This document shows positions 42,030 through 49,963 of a stretch of DNA of 64,000 nucleotides, piece after piece. Position 1 is the stretch's first letter. Each line of letters begins with the position of its first letter. Origin of the DNA: Actinocrispum wychmicini (GTDB taxonomy: Bacteria; Actinomycetota; Actinomycetes; Mycobacteriales; Pseudonocardiaceae); the NCBI RefSeq assembly GCF_004345645.1, contig NZ_SLWS01000005.1, forward strand, positions 248,001-312,000, in the 5' to 3' direction. Position numbers and translations under genes: made by a program. Below the pieces are notes generated by a model. The model was not told the origin of the DNA and ran no database searches. It saw only the letters and a program-made list of their open reading frames with translations.

Positions 42030-42692
42030 ATGTCCACCTACGTCCTTGTTCCCGGCGCCTGCCACGGCGGCTGGTGCTTCGCGTCGCTCACCACACCCCT
42101 GCGCCGGCTCGGCCACGACGTCCACCCGATCACGCTGACCGGCCTCGCGGCCAACCAGTCGGCCGCCGGTGTGAACCTGGAGACCCACATCGCCGACGTG
42201 CTCGGCCTGCTGTCCGACGAACAGATCGAGGACGCGGTCCTGGTCGGCCACAGCTACGGCGGCGTGGTCATCACCGGCGTCGCGGACCGCGCGCCGGACC
42301 GCGTGCGTTCCCTGGTGTACCTGGACGCCTTCGTGCCCGCCGACGGCGAATCCTGCTGGACGCTGACGAACGACGAGCAGCGCGCCTGGTACACGTCGGT
42401 CGACGAGACCGGCTTCGGCACCAGGCCGCTGCCCTTCTTCGATCCCCGCGCCAAACCGCACCCGCTGGCCACCCTCCTCCAGCCGATCCGGCTCACCGGC
42501 ACGCTGGACCGCTTCGCCCGCCGCGACTACGTGTACGCCGAGCGATGGGCCGGCGAGTCCCCCTTCACGCCGACCCTGGAGCGGCTCCGGGACGATCCAC
42601 AGTGGAATGTGCACACCCTGGACGGCGGGCACAACCTGATGCGGGACGTCCCGGCCGACGTGCTCAAGATCCTGCAGGCGGCTACGGGGTGA
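42030..42692 (+). CDS. Alpha/beta hydrolase
   Basis: 220 residues, ATG 42030. Nucleophile elbow VGHSYGGVV (Ser about 73), oxyanion segment VLVPGACHGGWCF near the start and catalytic His in LDGGHNLMRD near the C-terminus. It resembles the salicylate-esterase / EstC group. HxlR-linked hydrolases often act on reactive or aromatic esters (inference). Its last 11 nt overlap the C39 protease gene's 3' end. Confidence 0.9.
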   Translation: MSTYVLVPGACHGGWCFASLTTPLRRLGHDVHPITLTGLAANQSAAGVNLETHIADVLGLLSDEQIEDAVLVGHSYGGVVITGVADRAPDRVRSLVYLDAFVPADGESCWTLTNDEQRAWYTSVDETGFGTRPLPFFDPRAKPHPLATLLQPIRLTGTLDRFARRDYVYAERWAGESPFTPTLERLRDDPQWNVHTLDGGHNLMRDVPADVLKILQAATG

Positions 42693-43917
42693 TGATGTAG
42701 GCGACCCCGCCGGGACCGCCGGCGACGCTGCCGTCCGCGCGGTGCCGCTTGGTGCGCTGCCAGATCGTCTCGAACTGGGCGCGCTTGTACACGTTGCGAA
42801 CCCTGGTGTTGTCGCTGGCGGCGGGGTCGTTCACGATCACGTCACCGGTCTGGGTGAAGCCGACGACCACCATGATGTGGCCGCTGGTGCCGTAGCCGGC
42901 GCCGTCCAGCTCGCTCGACAGGAACGACTGGGACGTGATCACCGGGATGCCCCGGCGGATGTAGCCCTCCAGTTCGGTCAGCGAGTGCAGCCTGGTGATG
43001 TGCGCCTTCAGGCCGTAGCTCGCCGCGTACGCGGTGTTGAACGGCCAGTTGCCGGTGCCGTCGTAGTCCTTGTCGTACATGTACCGGGCCGCGTAGTCCA
43101 CCGTCGGATCCATATAGGACGGATCGATCCACGCCATGTTCTCGGCCGACGGGTGCTTGCCCCAGTACTCGACGACCATCTCCGTGGACGTCGGGCTGCA
43201 CCAGGCCTCGCCGCCGCCGCCGTACTGCGGATACTGTCCCAGGTGGAGGTTCTGGGCGTACGGCCGCACCGGCAGCTCGATCCCCCACGCGCCACCGGAC
43301 GGGGAGATGGGTACGGTGAACCGGTCCGGGATGTTGGACGTCATCGCGCCGGCCATGGCCAGTGTCGGGGTGGCGTTGGTGCCCGCCAGCCGGTACAGGG
43401 TCACCCGCAGCTGGTAGCCGCGCAGGGTGATCCCGGAGTTCGCCACGAACGTGTCGACGTCCACGAACCCGTTGGCGTCGGACTGGCCGGGCAGGCTGGT
43501 CCGGGTGACGTCGGTGTCGCCGAGGGCCCACTGGCCCATGCCGTACCACATCGTCGACGCGCCCGAAGTGGTCCGACCGCGCATGTCCACGCGCAGCCAC
43601 GTGCCCTTCGGCGTGTCGGCGTTCCAGGAGGCGACGAGCTCGGAGGCGTCGAAGCCGGGCCGGTAGAACGGCGAGGTCCAGGTGCCGTAGTCGTAGGTCT
43701 GGGTGCCTGAGGGTTCGGTGTGCTGGACCGTGCCGGCCGGGCGGCCGATGCGCAGGCCCTTCAGTGACGGGACGAGGCCGTCGCGGTCGCCGGCGAACAG
43801 CAGCTCCGGCGACCGCCACTGGTGGAAGTTCACGGGCGCGGAGTCCTGGGCGGCGAGGGCGGGGGATGCCGATAACACGAGTAACGCGCTGACGGCGAGC
43901 AGGGTGAACCGGGTCAT
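42682..43917 (-). CDS. Secreted C39-like cysteine protease
   Basis: 411 residues from ATG 43917 with GGGAG 7 nt upstream. Signal peptide residues 1-23 (LLAVSALLVLSASPALA). A roughly 200-residue N-terminal beta domain is followed by the papain-like C39_2 domain: Cys in GEAWCSPTSTEM, His in GTSGHIMVVVGF, Asp in VIVNDPAASD. Exported; a bacteriocin-type processing role is unlikely because there is no transporter, so probably a hydrolase of peptide material outside the cell. Confidence 0.9.
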   Translation of the reverse strand: MTRFTLLAVSALLVLSASPALAAQDSAPVNFHQWRSPELLFAGDRDGLVPSLKGLRIGRPAGTVQHTEPSGTQTYDYGTWTSPFYRPGFDASELVASWNADTPKGTWLRVDMRGRTTSGASTMWYGMGQWALGDTDVTRTSLPGQSDANGFVDVDTFVANSGITLRGYQLRVTLYRLAGTNATPTLAMAGAMTSNIPDRFTVPISPSGGAWGIELPVRPYAQNLHLGQYPQYGGGGEAWCSPTSTEMVVEYWGKHPSAENMAWIDPSYMDPTVDYAARYMYDKDYDGTGNWPFNTAYAASYGLKAHITRLHSLTELEGYIRRGIPVITSQSFLSSELDGAGYGTSGHIMVVVGFTQTGDVIVNDPAASDNTRVRNVYKRAQFETIWQRTKRHRADGSVAGGPGGVAYIITP

Positions 43918-43981
43918 GACAGCTCCCAACGAGAGGGGTGGGAGATATTTTCACCATGCGACCCGATCCTGTAAACCGCTG

Positions 43982-44485
43982 TCAGGGTGGATCGCGGTCC
44001 AGCTCGTCCAGGAAGTCCTTCCAGAACCGTTCGACCGTCCGCTCGTAGCGCAGGCCCAGCTCCAGCGTCTTGAGCTGCCACCGGTCGGCCCGCGACTCGA
44101 TCTCGGTCCGTTGCTGGTTGTAGCCGTCCGCGCGGGCCCGGTGCGACTCGTAGCGGTCCCGGGCCAGCCGGCGGATGTCCGCCGGGGACGCGCCGAAGCT
44201 GAAGAACAGCTTCAACAGGCCGGTGTCCCGGACCTCGGTCTGGTCCAGCGTGGGCTCGGCCAGCCACTCGGCCAGCGCCTTGCGGCCGTCGTCGGTGATC
44301 GAGTACGTCCGCTTGCGCCGGCCGCCCTGCTCGATCGACTGGCTGACCAAGCCGGCCGCGACCAGCCGGGCCGGCTCGTCGTACAGCTGCGAGTGCGCGA
44401 ACGCCCAGAAGTTGCCGATGGTCTGGCCGACCCGCTGCTTGAGTTCGTAGCTCGTGGCCGGGCCGTAGCACAGCATGCCGAGCAC
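43982..44485 (-). CDS. PadR-family regulator with doubtful start
   Basis: 167 residues from ATG 44485. PadR winged HTH: GPATSYELKQRVGQTIGNFWAFAHSQLYDEPARL, GLVSQSIEQGGRRKRTYSIT, then a helical C-terminal dimerisation domain. PadR proteins normally start about 10 residues earlier. The frame indeed continues upstream as KLNATSYVVLG, but with no ATG, GTG or TTG before an in-frame stop at 44566-44564. An ATG in another frame at 44564 could join by one frameshift. Either a CTG start, a slipped frame, or a truncated gene. Confidence 0.75.
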   Translation of the reverse strand: MLGMLCYGPATSYELKQRVGQTIGNFWAFAHSQLYDEPARLVAAGLVSQSIEQGGRRKRTYSITDDGRKALAEWLAEPTLDQTEVRDTGLLKLFFSFGASPADIRRLARDRYESHRARADGYNQQRTEIESRADRWQLKTLELGLRYERTVERFWKDFLDELDRDPP

Positions 44486-44815
44486 GACGTACGACGTCGC
44501 GTTCAGCTTGCGAGACCTACCGTTCGGTGGCTCGGTCGGGTCGGCGGGCAGCGGGCACCTCCATCAGGGGATCGCCTTGACCATAGCGATCACCGCACGG
44601 TTCTGCCGCTCCCCCATCCCTAACTATGACACCTCGACCACCCAGAACGGCTTGACGAATCTCGAACGGACGGTCCGACCCGGGTCGCGCCCTGGGCCGA
44701 GAGTGTCTCGTGTGGACGATGGGCCGATCCGATGAACGGACGCCGGGAGGCCACCCGGGCCGGGCTGACCGCGCGCTGGGCGGTATGCCGCAACGCGCGG
44801 TCGAGCGCCTGGACG
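44486..44815. other. 330-bp spacer
   Basis: Holds the possible 5' extension of the PadR gene (to about 44563) and otherwise no credible coding frame, hairpin or repeat that I can see. Frames reported across it are short and lack ribosome sites. Confidence 0.5.
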
Positions 44816-46459
44816 TCAGCTGAGGTGCGTGATGTCCAGCTTGCCCTCGGCGTACGCGGCCCGGATCCGCTTCTTGTCGAACTTGCCCACACTCGTCTTG
44901 GGGACCTCGTCGATGTACGTGAAGTTCTCCGGCACCTGCCAGCGCGCGACCTTGCTCGCCAGGAACTCCCGCAGCTCGGCCGGGCGCACGTCCTTGCCCT
45001 CCCGCAGCACGACGGCGACCAGCGGCCGCTCGTCCCACTTCGGGTCCGGGATGCCGATCACCGCGGCCTCGGCCACCGCCGGGTGGCCCATCACCTGGTT
45101 CTCCAGCTCCACCGACGAGATCCACTCGCCGCCGGACTTGATCACGTCCTTGGACCGGTCGGTCAGCTTCAGGAAGCCGTCCGGGCTGAACGCGCCGACG
45201 TCGCCGGTGCGCAGCCAGCCGTCCCGGAACTTCTCATCGCTGTCGCTGTCGCCGTCCTCCGCCTGCCGGTAGTACGCCGCCGCGACCCACGGCCCACGGC
45301 ACTCCAGCTCACCGACGCTCACGCCGTCCCATGGCACCTCTTCGTCGGCGTCGTCGACCAGGCGGCACTCGACGGACGCGGGCGGGCGGCCCTGCGTGAA
45401 CCGGTACTCCCACTCCTGCTCCGGCGTCAGCCCGGTCGGCGGCCGCGAGACGCTGCCCAGCGGAGACGTCTCCGTCATGCCCCACGCGTGCGTGATGTGC
45501 ACGCCGTAGCGGTCGTTGAAGGCACGCATCAGCGACGGCGGGCAGGCCGAGCCGCCCACGACGACGTCCCGCAGCGACGAGATGTCCTGGGGGTGCGCGT
45601 CCAGGTGCGCCAGCAGGCCCTGCCAGATGGTCGGCACCGCGCCCGCGAACGTGGGCCGCTCGGTGGCCATGATCGCGGCCAGCGGCTCGGGCTGCAGGAA
45701 CCGGTCCGGCATGACCATCGACGCGCCGACCATCATCGACGCGTACGGCAGGCCCCACGACATCGCGTGGAACATCGGCACGATGATCAGGGACTTGTCG
45801 GTGGTGGCCAGGTTCATGCTGTCGGACATGCACACCTGCATCGAGTGCAGGTAGATCGACCGGTGCGAGTACACGACGCCCTTGGGGTTGCCGGTCGTGC
45901 CGGACGTGTAGCACATGGCCGCGGCTTGACGCTCGTCAACTTCTGGCCAGTTGTACTCCTCCGGCCGGCCGTCGAGCAGCTCCTCGTACGAGTGAACCTC
46001 GATCCCGTCGGGCGCCTCGACGGCCGCCTTGGGCCCGTTCGCCACGACGATGTGCTTGATCGTGTTCAGCTGCGGCAGCACACGGGCCAACAGGGGCGCC
46101 ACGGACGCGTCCACGATCACGACGTGGTCGGCCGCGTGGTTGGTGACGTAGGTCAGCTGGTCGGGGAACAGACGCAGGTTGAGGGTGTGCAGCACGGCAC
46201 CCATGGCCGGCACCGCGAGGTACGCGTGCAGGTGCTCGGCGTTGTTCCACATCAGGGTGCCGACGCGCTGGTCGCCGGTGACGCCCAGGTCACGGAGGGC
46301 GTGGGCCAATTGGGCCGCTTTACGTCCGGTTTGCCCGAAGGTCTCCCGCCGTCCCTCGGTGCCCATCCATGTCACGACCTCGCTGGAGGCGTGGAGTCGG
46401 GTCCCATGGCGGACCATCCGCCCGATCGTGAGGGGGACGTCTTGCATCGTGCTGAACAT
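44816..46459 (-). CDS. Fatty-acyl-CoA ligase (AMP-binding, long-chain type)
   Basis: 547 residues from ATG 46459, with AGGAG 6 nt upstream. Adenylates fatty acids and transfers to CoA. A3 core CYTSGTTGNPKGVVYSHRS, A5 HAWGMTETSPLGS, A7/A8 LRTGDVGAFSPDGFLKLTDRSKDVIKSGGEWIS, A10 Lys in KTSVGKFDKKRI. Fits the medium/long-chain FadD group (about 540 residues). An inverted repeat 57 bp upstream may be the operator of a fatty-acid-responsive repressor. Confidence 0.94.
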   Translation of the reverse strand: MFSTMQDVPLTIGRMVRHGTRLHASSEVVTWMGTEGRRETFGQTGRKAAQLAHALRDLGVTGDQRVGTLMWNNAEHLHAYLAVPAMGAVLHTLNLRLFPDQLTYVTNHAADHVVIVDASVAPLLARVLPQLNTIKHIVVANGPKAAVEAPDGIEVHSYEELLDGRPEEYNWPEVDERQAAAMCYTSGTTGNPKGVVYSHRSIYLHSMQVCMSDSMNLATTDKSLIIVPMFHAMSWGLPYASMMVGASMVMPDRFLQPEPLAAIMATERPTFAGAVPTIWQGLLAHLDAHPQDISSLRDVVVGGSACPPSLMRAFNDRYGVHITHAWGMTETSPLGSVSRPPTGLTPEQEWEYRFTQGRPPASVECRLVDDADEEVPWDGVSVGELECRGPWVAAAYYRQAEDGDSDSDEKFRDGWLRTGDVGAFSPDGFLKLTDRSKDVIKSGGEWISSVELENQVMGHPAVAEAAVIGIPDPKWDERPLVAVVLREGKDVRPAELREFLASKVARWQVPENFTYIDEVPKTSVGKFDKKRIRAAYAEGKLDITHLS

Positions 46460-46876
46460 GGTCGCTCCTGTGTCCTGCGTCACCGCACCGTGCGCCTTAC
46501 TGCACAGTAGATGGTCTTACCTCGAGTAGGTGAGACCTGCGGCACTGGTCACAGGTTGCGACCGGAATTAACCAGGTGTAGTCGGCTATTCCGCGGAGAT
46601 CAGCAGGATAAGGCCAAAAAACAACGGTGAAACTCGCCGGAGTGTCTCTCCGGATTGCCCGGCGTGTCGCGCTGGAAACCGCCCTGAAGGGTGAATTACG
46701 GAGGGTTGTGGCTGGTCGACGGCGGGATGTCCGGCGGAAAGTCCCGCGTGTCGGGGGTATGTTCCGCAGGTGGGTGTCGTTTACTGGGCGCGTCGTTAGG
46801 CGCGGCCGGACCCGAAAAAGGGCGGTGCGGAAATCGCGTCGGCGACACCAGACCTCGACATAGGAAGGACAGCACG
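46460..46876. other. 417-bp divergent regulatory region upstream of mIHF
   Basis: Lower-GC spacer between the acyl-CoA ligase start and the mIHF start. It contains the 46516-46534 dyad, an AT-rich stretch around 46600-46625, and a small hairpin CCGGAG-N5-CTCCGG (46637-46653). Long leaders upstream of mIHF are usual in actinomycetes (family knowledge). A basic 78-codon frame (46627-46863) is judged non-coding. Confidence 0.5.
46516..46534. promoter_or_regulatory. Dyad operator candidate of the acyl-CoA ligase gene
   Basis: CTTACCT-N5-AGGTGAG, 6 of 7 arm positions complementary, located 57 bp upstream of the ATG. Size and symmetry fit a TetR-type repressor site; no regulator gene is adjacent. 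Confidence 0.45.
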
Positions 46877-47188
46877 TTGGCTCTGCCTACGTTGACTCCC
46901 GAGCAGCGCGCTGATGCGTTGGCCAAGGCAGCCGAGGCACGCAAAGCGCGCTCGGAGCTGCTCGCCTCCATCAAGGCCGGCAAGACCACCATTGACAAGG
47001 TGCTCGCCAAGGCCAAGGAGGACAAGACCATTGGCAAGACCAAGGTCAAGCAGCTGCTGATGGCCGTGCCCGGCCTCGGCGCGGTGAAAGTCTCCGCGCT
47101 GCTGGAGAAGGCCGGTATCGACGCCGAACGCCGCGCCGCTGGCCTGGGCGACCGCCAGCGCGGTGCCCTGATCGACGCGCTCAAGTAA
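46877..47188 (+). CDS. mihF: Actinobacterial integration host factor (mIHF)
   Basis: 103 residues from TTG 46877 with AGGAAGGA 7 nt upstream. Begins LALPTLTPEQRADALAKAAEA, exactly the mIHF opening, and contains the H2TH-like IGKTKVKQLLMAVPGLGAVKV and the closing GLGDRQRGALIDALK. Binds DNA non-specifically, bends it and compacts the nucleoid; essential in mycobacteria (family knowledge). Single gene with a terminator. Confidence 0.94.
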   Translation: MALPTLTPEQRADALAKAAEARKARSELLASIKAGKTTIDKVLAKAKEDKTIGKTKVKQLLMAVPGLGAVKVSALLEKAGIDAERRAAGLGDRQRGALIDALK

Positions 47189-47218
47189 ACCGGTCCCGAA
47201 TCGGGGCTCAGTCGTGCC

Positions 47219-47251
47219 GAAGGTGGTCCTCACATGATGAGGGCCACCTTC
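47219..47251 (+). terminator. Terminator after mIHF
   Basis: Fourteen-bp stem (GAAGGTGGTCCTCA / TGAGGGCCACCTTC, one wobble pair) with a 5-nt loop, 31 nt after the stop. Confidence 0.8.
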
Positions 47252-47314
47252 CGCAGTTCTGGCCGGACCCAGGGTGCACGATGGTGAACGGGCGGACTGA
47301 CGAGAGGCGCTGGT

Positions 47315-48421
47315 GTGGAGCTGATTGACGAGTACCAACCCGGGTCGTTCTTCTTCGCCACCCCCGATCACACCCTGCTGGCCGGTGACCCACGCCAGGT
47401 GTTCTCCGAGAAGGACACCTTCGCCCTCGCCGACCAGGTCAGCGCGGCCCTCACCGAGCACGGCGGCCTCGCCGTCGGCGCGTTGCCCTACGACAACACA
47501 GGCGAAGCGCACGTCCTGCTGCCCCGGACGGCGCTGTGGGGCGGTCCGGCCAAACCAGGCCCGCAGCCGCCCTTCCTGCCGGGCTACCGGGTCAGCAACG
47601 ACCCGGCGCCCGCCGAGTATGAACGCCAGGTCGCCCAGGCCCTGCCCGTGCTTCGCCGCGGCGACCTGCAGAAGGTCGTCCTGGCCCGGACGCTTCTGCT
47701 GGAGCTCGACGCGCCGCTGGACATGCGCCGGATGCTGGCCAACCTGACGGCGATGAACACCCACGGCTACACGTTCGCCGCGCCGCTGCCGCTCGGCACC
47801 ACCCTCGTGTCGGCGAGCCCCGAGATGCTCGTCCGGCGAACCGGGTCGACCTTCATGTCCCGGCCCCTGGCCGGCTCCCAGCCCCGCGGCACCGACCCCG
47901 CCCAGGACCGGGCGAACGCCCAGGCCCTGCTCGCCTCGAAGAAGGACCACGACGAGCACAGGTACGTGGTCGAAGCCGAGGTGGCAGCCCTCCGGCCGTT
48001 CTGCCGGCGGCTGTCCGTGCCCGGCGCGCCCACCCTGGTCAGCACACCCAGCATGTGGCACCTGTGCACACCCATCACCGGCGAGCTGATCGACCCGTCC
48101 GTCACCGCGTTGACCCTGGCCGCGGCCCTGCACCCGACACCGGCCGTGTGCGGTTCGCCCACCCCCGCGGCGCGTGAGGCGATCGCTCAGATCGAGTCGT
48201 TCGACCGCGGCTTCTACACCGGCGCGGTCGGCTGGGTCGACGCGGACGGCGATGGCGAATGGGCCGTCGCGATCCGGTCCGCCGAGGTCACCGAGCAGTC
48301 GTTGCGCCTGTACGCGGGCGCGGGAATCGTGCAGGCCTCGTCGCCGCCGCTGGAACTCGCCGAGACCTCGGCCAAGTTCCAAACGTTGTTGCGCGGCATG
48401 GGCCTCGACCTGACGCTGTAG
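47315..48421 (+). CDS. Isochorismate synthase (DhbC/EntC type)
   Basis: 368 residues, GTG 47315 with GAGAGG upstream. Chorismate-binding fold: LQKVVLARTLLLELDAPLD, SASPEMLVRRTG, SRPLAGSQPRGTDPAQD, KDHDEHRYVVEAE, LHPTPAVCGSPTPAA and GFYTGAVGWVDADGDGEWAVAIRSAEV, all in the order of DhbC. Converts chorismate to isochorismate. No dhbA/B/E siderophore or men genes lie beside it; the next gene is a PhzF-family enzyme 10 nt away. Product destination therefore unknown. Confidence 0.92.
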   Translation: MELIDEYQPGSFFFATPDHTLLAGDPRQVFSEKDTFALADQVSAALTEHGGLAVGALPYDNTGEAHVLLPRTALWGGPAKPGPQPPFLPGYRVSNDPAPAEYERQVAQALPVLRRGDLQKVVLARTLLLELDAPLDMRRMLANLTAMNTHGYTFAAPLPLGTTLVSASPEMLVRRTGSTFMSRPLAGSQPRGTDPAQDRANAQALLASKKDHDEHRYVVEAEVAALRPFCRRLSVPGAPTLVSTPSMWHLCTPITGELIDPSVTALTLAAALHPTPAVCGSPTPAAREAIAQIESFDRGFYTGAVGWVDADGDGEWAVAIRSAEVTEQSLRLYAGAGIVQASSPPLELAETSAKFQTLLRGMGLDLTL

Positions 48422-48431
48422 GTTCTGCGTC

Positions 48432-49268
48432 ATGCATCCGTATGTCGTGGCTGACGTCTTCACCTCGCAGCCGCTGAAGGGCAACCCGGTGGCGGTCTTC
48501 ACCGCGGGTCAGGACGTGCCAGAGTCGCTCATGCAGGACATCGCGCGGGAGATGAACCTGTCCGAGACAGTGTTCGTCCTGCCGTCCACGGTCGCCGACG
48601 CCAAGGTCCGGATCTTCACCCCGACCATCGAGCTCCCGTTCGCCGGGCACCCGGTCCTGGGCACCGCGTACGTCCTCGGCCAGTCCACGCCGTCGACGGC
48701 GATCACCCTGGAAACCGGCTCCGGCGTGGTCCCGGTCGAGCTGACCAGACAGGACGACGGCCAGATCACCCTCGGCCGCATGTCCCAACCGGTACCCACC
48801 TGGCGCGAGTTCGCCGACGCCGGCGAACTGCTCGCCGCGCTGGGTGTCCGGTACTCGGTGCTCCCGGTCGAGATCTACGACAACGGCGCCCGCCACCTCT
48901 ACGTGATGCTGGACAACTTCGACGTGGTCGCCGCCCTCAAACCGAACCTCTCCGTGCTCGCCGGCCTGCCCCAGGTGGGGGTCAGCTGCTTCGCCGGCTC
49001 AGGGACGACCTGGAAGACCCGGATGTTCGGACCGTCGGTCGGGGTGATGGAGGACCCGGCCACCGGCTCCGCCGCCGGGCCGTTGGCGGTGCACCTCGTG
49101 CGGCATGGCAAGGTCGCGTTCGGGACGGAGATCGAGATCAGCCAGGGCGCCGAGCTGAAGCGGCCTTCGACGCTGTACGCCCGGGTCTCGGGTGCGGGTG
49201 CGAACGTCACCGCGGTGGAGGTCGCCGGGGCCGCGGTGATCACGGCGCACGGGCAGTTGGCTCTGTAA
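48432..49268 (+). CDS. PhzF-family isomerase/epimerase-like protein
   Basis: 278 residues, ATG 48432. Diaminopimelate-epimerase-like fold: VADVFTSQPLKGNPVAVF, the catalytic-Glu motif MNLSETVFVL (Glu about 45), IFTPTIELPFAGHPVLGTA and MEDPATGSAAGPLAVHL. PhzF isomerises 2,3-dihydro-3-hydroxyanthranilate in phenazine biosynthesis, but most family members have unknown substrates. Being 10 nt downstream of isochorismate synthase it likely shares the transcript, suggesting a chorismate-derived substrate (inference). Confidence 0.9.
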   Translation: MHPYVVADVFTSQPLKGNPVAVFTAGQDVPESLMQDIAREMNLSETVFVLPSTVADAKVRIFTPTIELPFAGHPVLGTAYVLGQSTPSTAITLETGSGVVPVELTRQDDGQITLGRMSQPVPTWREFADAGELLAALGVRYSVLPVEIYDNGARHLYVMLDNFDVVAALKPNLSVLAGLPQVGVSCFAGSGTTWKTRMFGPSVGVMEDPATGSAAGPLAVHLVRHGKVAFGTEIEISQGAELKRPSTLYARVSGAGANVTAVEVAGAAVITAHGQLAL

Positions 49269-49297
49269 GGGGGCTCCCGGAGGTCCTTTGTGGACGC

Positions 49298-49933
49298 TCA
49301 GTTCGTCTTCGGGAGGGTGACCACGGTCAGGTCGTAGTTCGCTTCCGTGGTCAGCGCGCCGCTGGTGCCGCGCAGGGTCAGGGTGTGCTCGCCCGGCGAG
49401 AGAGGGTCCAGGGTCATCCAGAGGCCGCAGCTGAAGGCCTGCTGCTGGCCTTTGCTCGAGTCGTAGGTGATCTTCATCGGCTCGATCTTCCGCAGTTGCT
49501 GCGGTTTGTCGTCGAGGAGGGCTTCGCCCTTGGCGTTGGCCATGAAGTTCTGGCAGCCGGCCGCGTCCGGGGTGGTCACGTTGACCGCCGGGCCGGCGAT
49601 CGGCAGGGTGGACGGTACCTGGCAGCGGCGGTCGGCTTCGCCGCCGTGGGTGCCGGCGACCAGCCAGACGCCGAAGGGCTGGCTGTCCGCGCAGAACTGG
49701 CCGTCGGTGTCGTCGACCGGGCTTTGGCCGGGCGCGGCCGAGCTGGCCCAGCTCCACCACAGGGTCTGCAGGCGCTCCGGGGTCAGTGGCTCGGCCTTCA
49801 CCTGTTCCACCGCGGTCGGGTCCGGCATGGACGGGTCGGTCCAGCCGGGGGCGGCCGGTGCCGGCGGCGTGCTCGAGCAGCCGGCCAGCAGCAGAAACGC
49901 GGCTGCGCCAATGGCCACGGGGCGTCGGATCAC
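49298..49933 (-). CDS. Lipoprotein of unknown function
   Basis: 211 residues, ATG 49933. Lipobox LAGC (Cys about 19) after a short signal, then a Pro-rich linker (TPPAPAAPGW). The mature part has QTLWWSWASSAAPGQSPVDDTDGQFCADSQP and ends with LSPGEHTLTLRGTSGAL, a pattern seen in actinobacterial signal-peptide proteins without assigned function. Four Cys, probably two disulfides. Confidence 0.75.
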   Translation of the reverse strand: MIRRPVAIGAAAFLLLAGCSSTPPAPAAPGWTDPSMPDPTAVEQVKAEPLTPERLQTLWWSWASSAAPGQSPVDDTDGQFCADSQPFGVWLVAGTHGGEADRRCQVPSTLPIAGPAVNVTTPDAAGCQNFMANAKGEALLDDKPQQLRKIEPMKITYDSSKGQQQAFSCGLWMTLDPLSPGEHTLTLRGTSGALTTEANYDLTVVTLPKTN

Positions 49934-49963
49934 CGGCGAATCGTAGCCATGCCGGCGGCGCCG

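Noticed and set aside
44732..46510. 592-codon plus-strand ORF
   Set aside because: Antisense to the clearly coding acyl-CoA ligase; Arg/His/Val-rich shadow composition.
46627..46863. 78-codon basic ORF upstream of mIHF
   Set aside because: Very Arg-rich composition fits an off-frame reading, no ribosome site, ends 14 nt before the mIHF start inside its expected leader.
47315..49268. Phenazine or siderophore gene cluster
   Set aside because: Only two candidate genes are present; none of the amidating, adenylating or carrier genes such clusters need are in the window.
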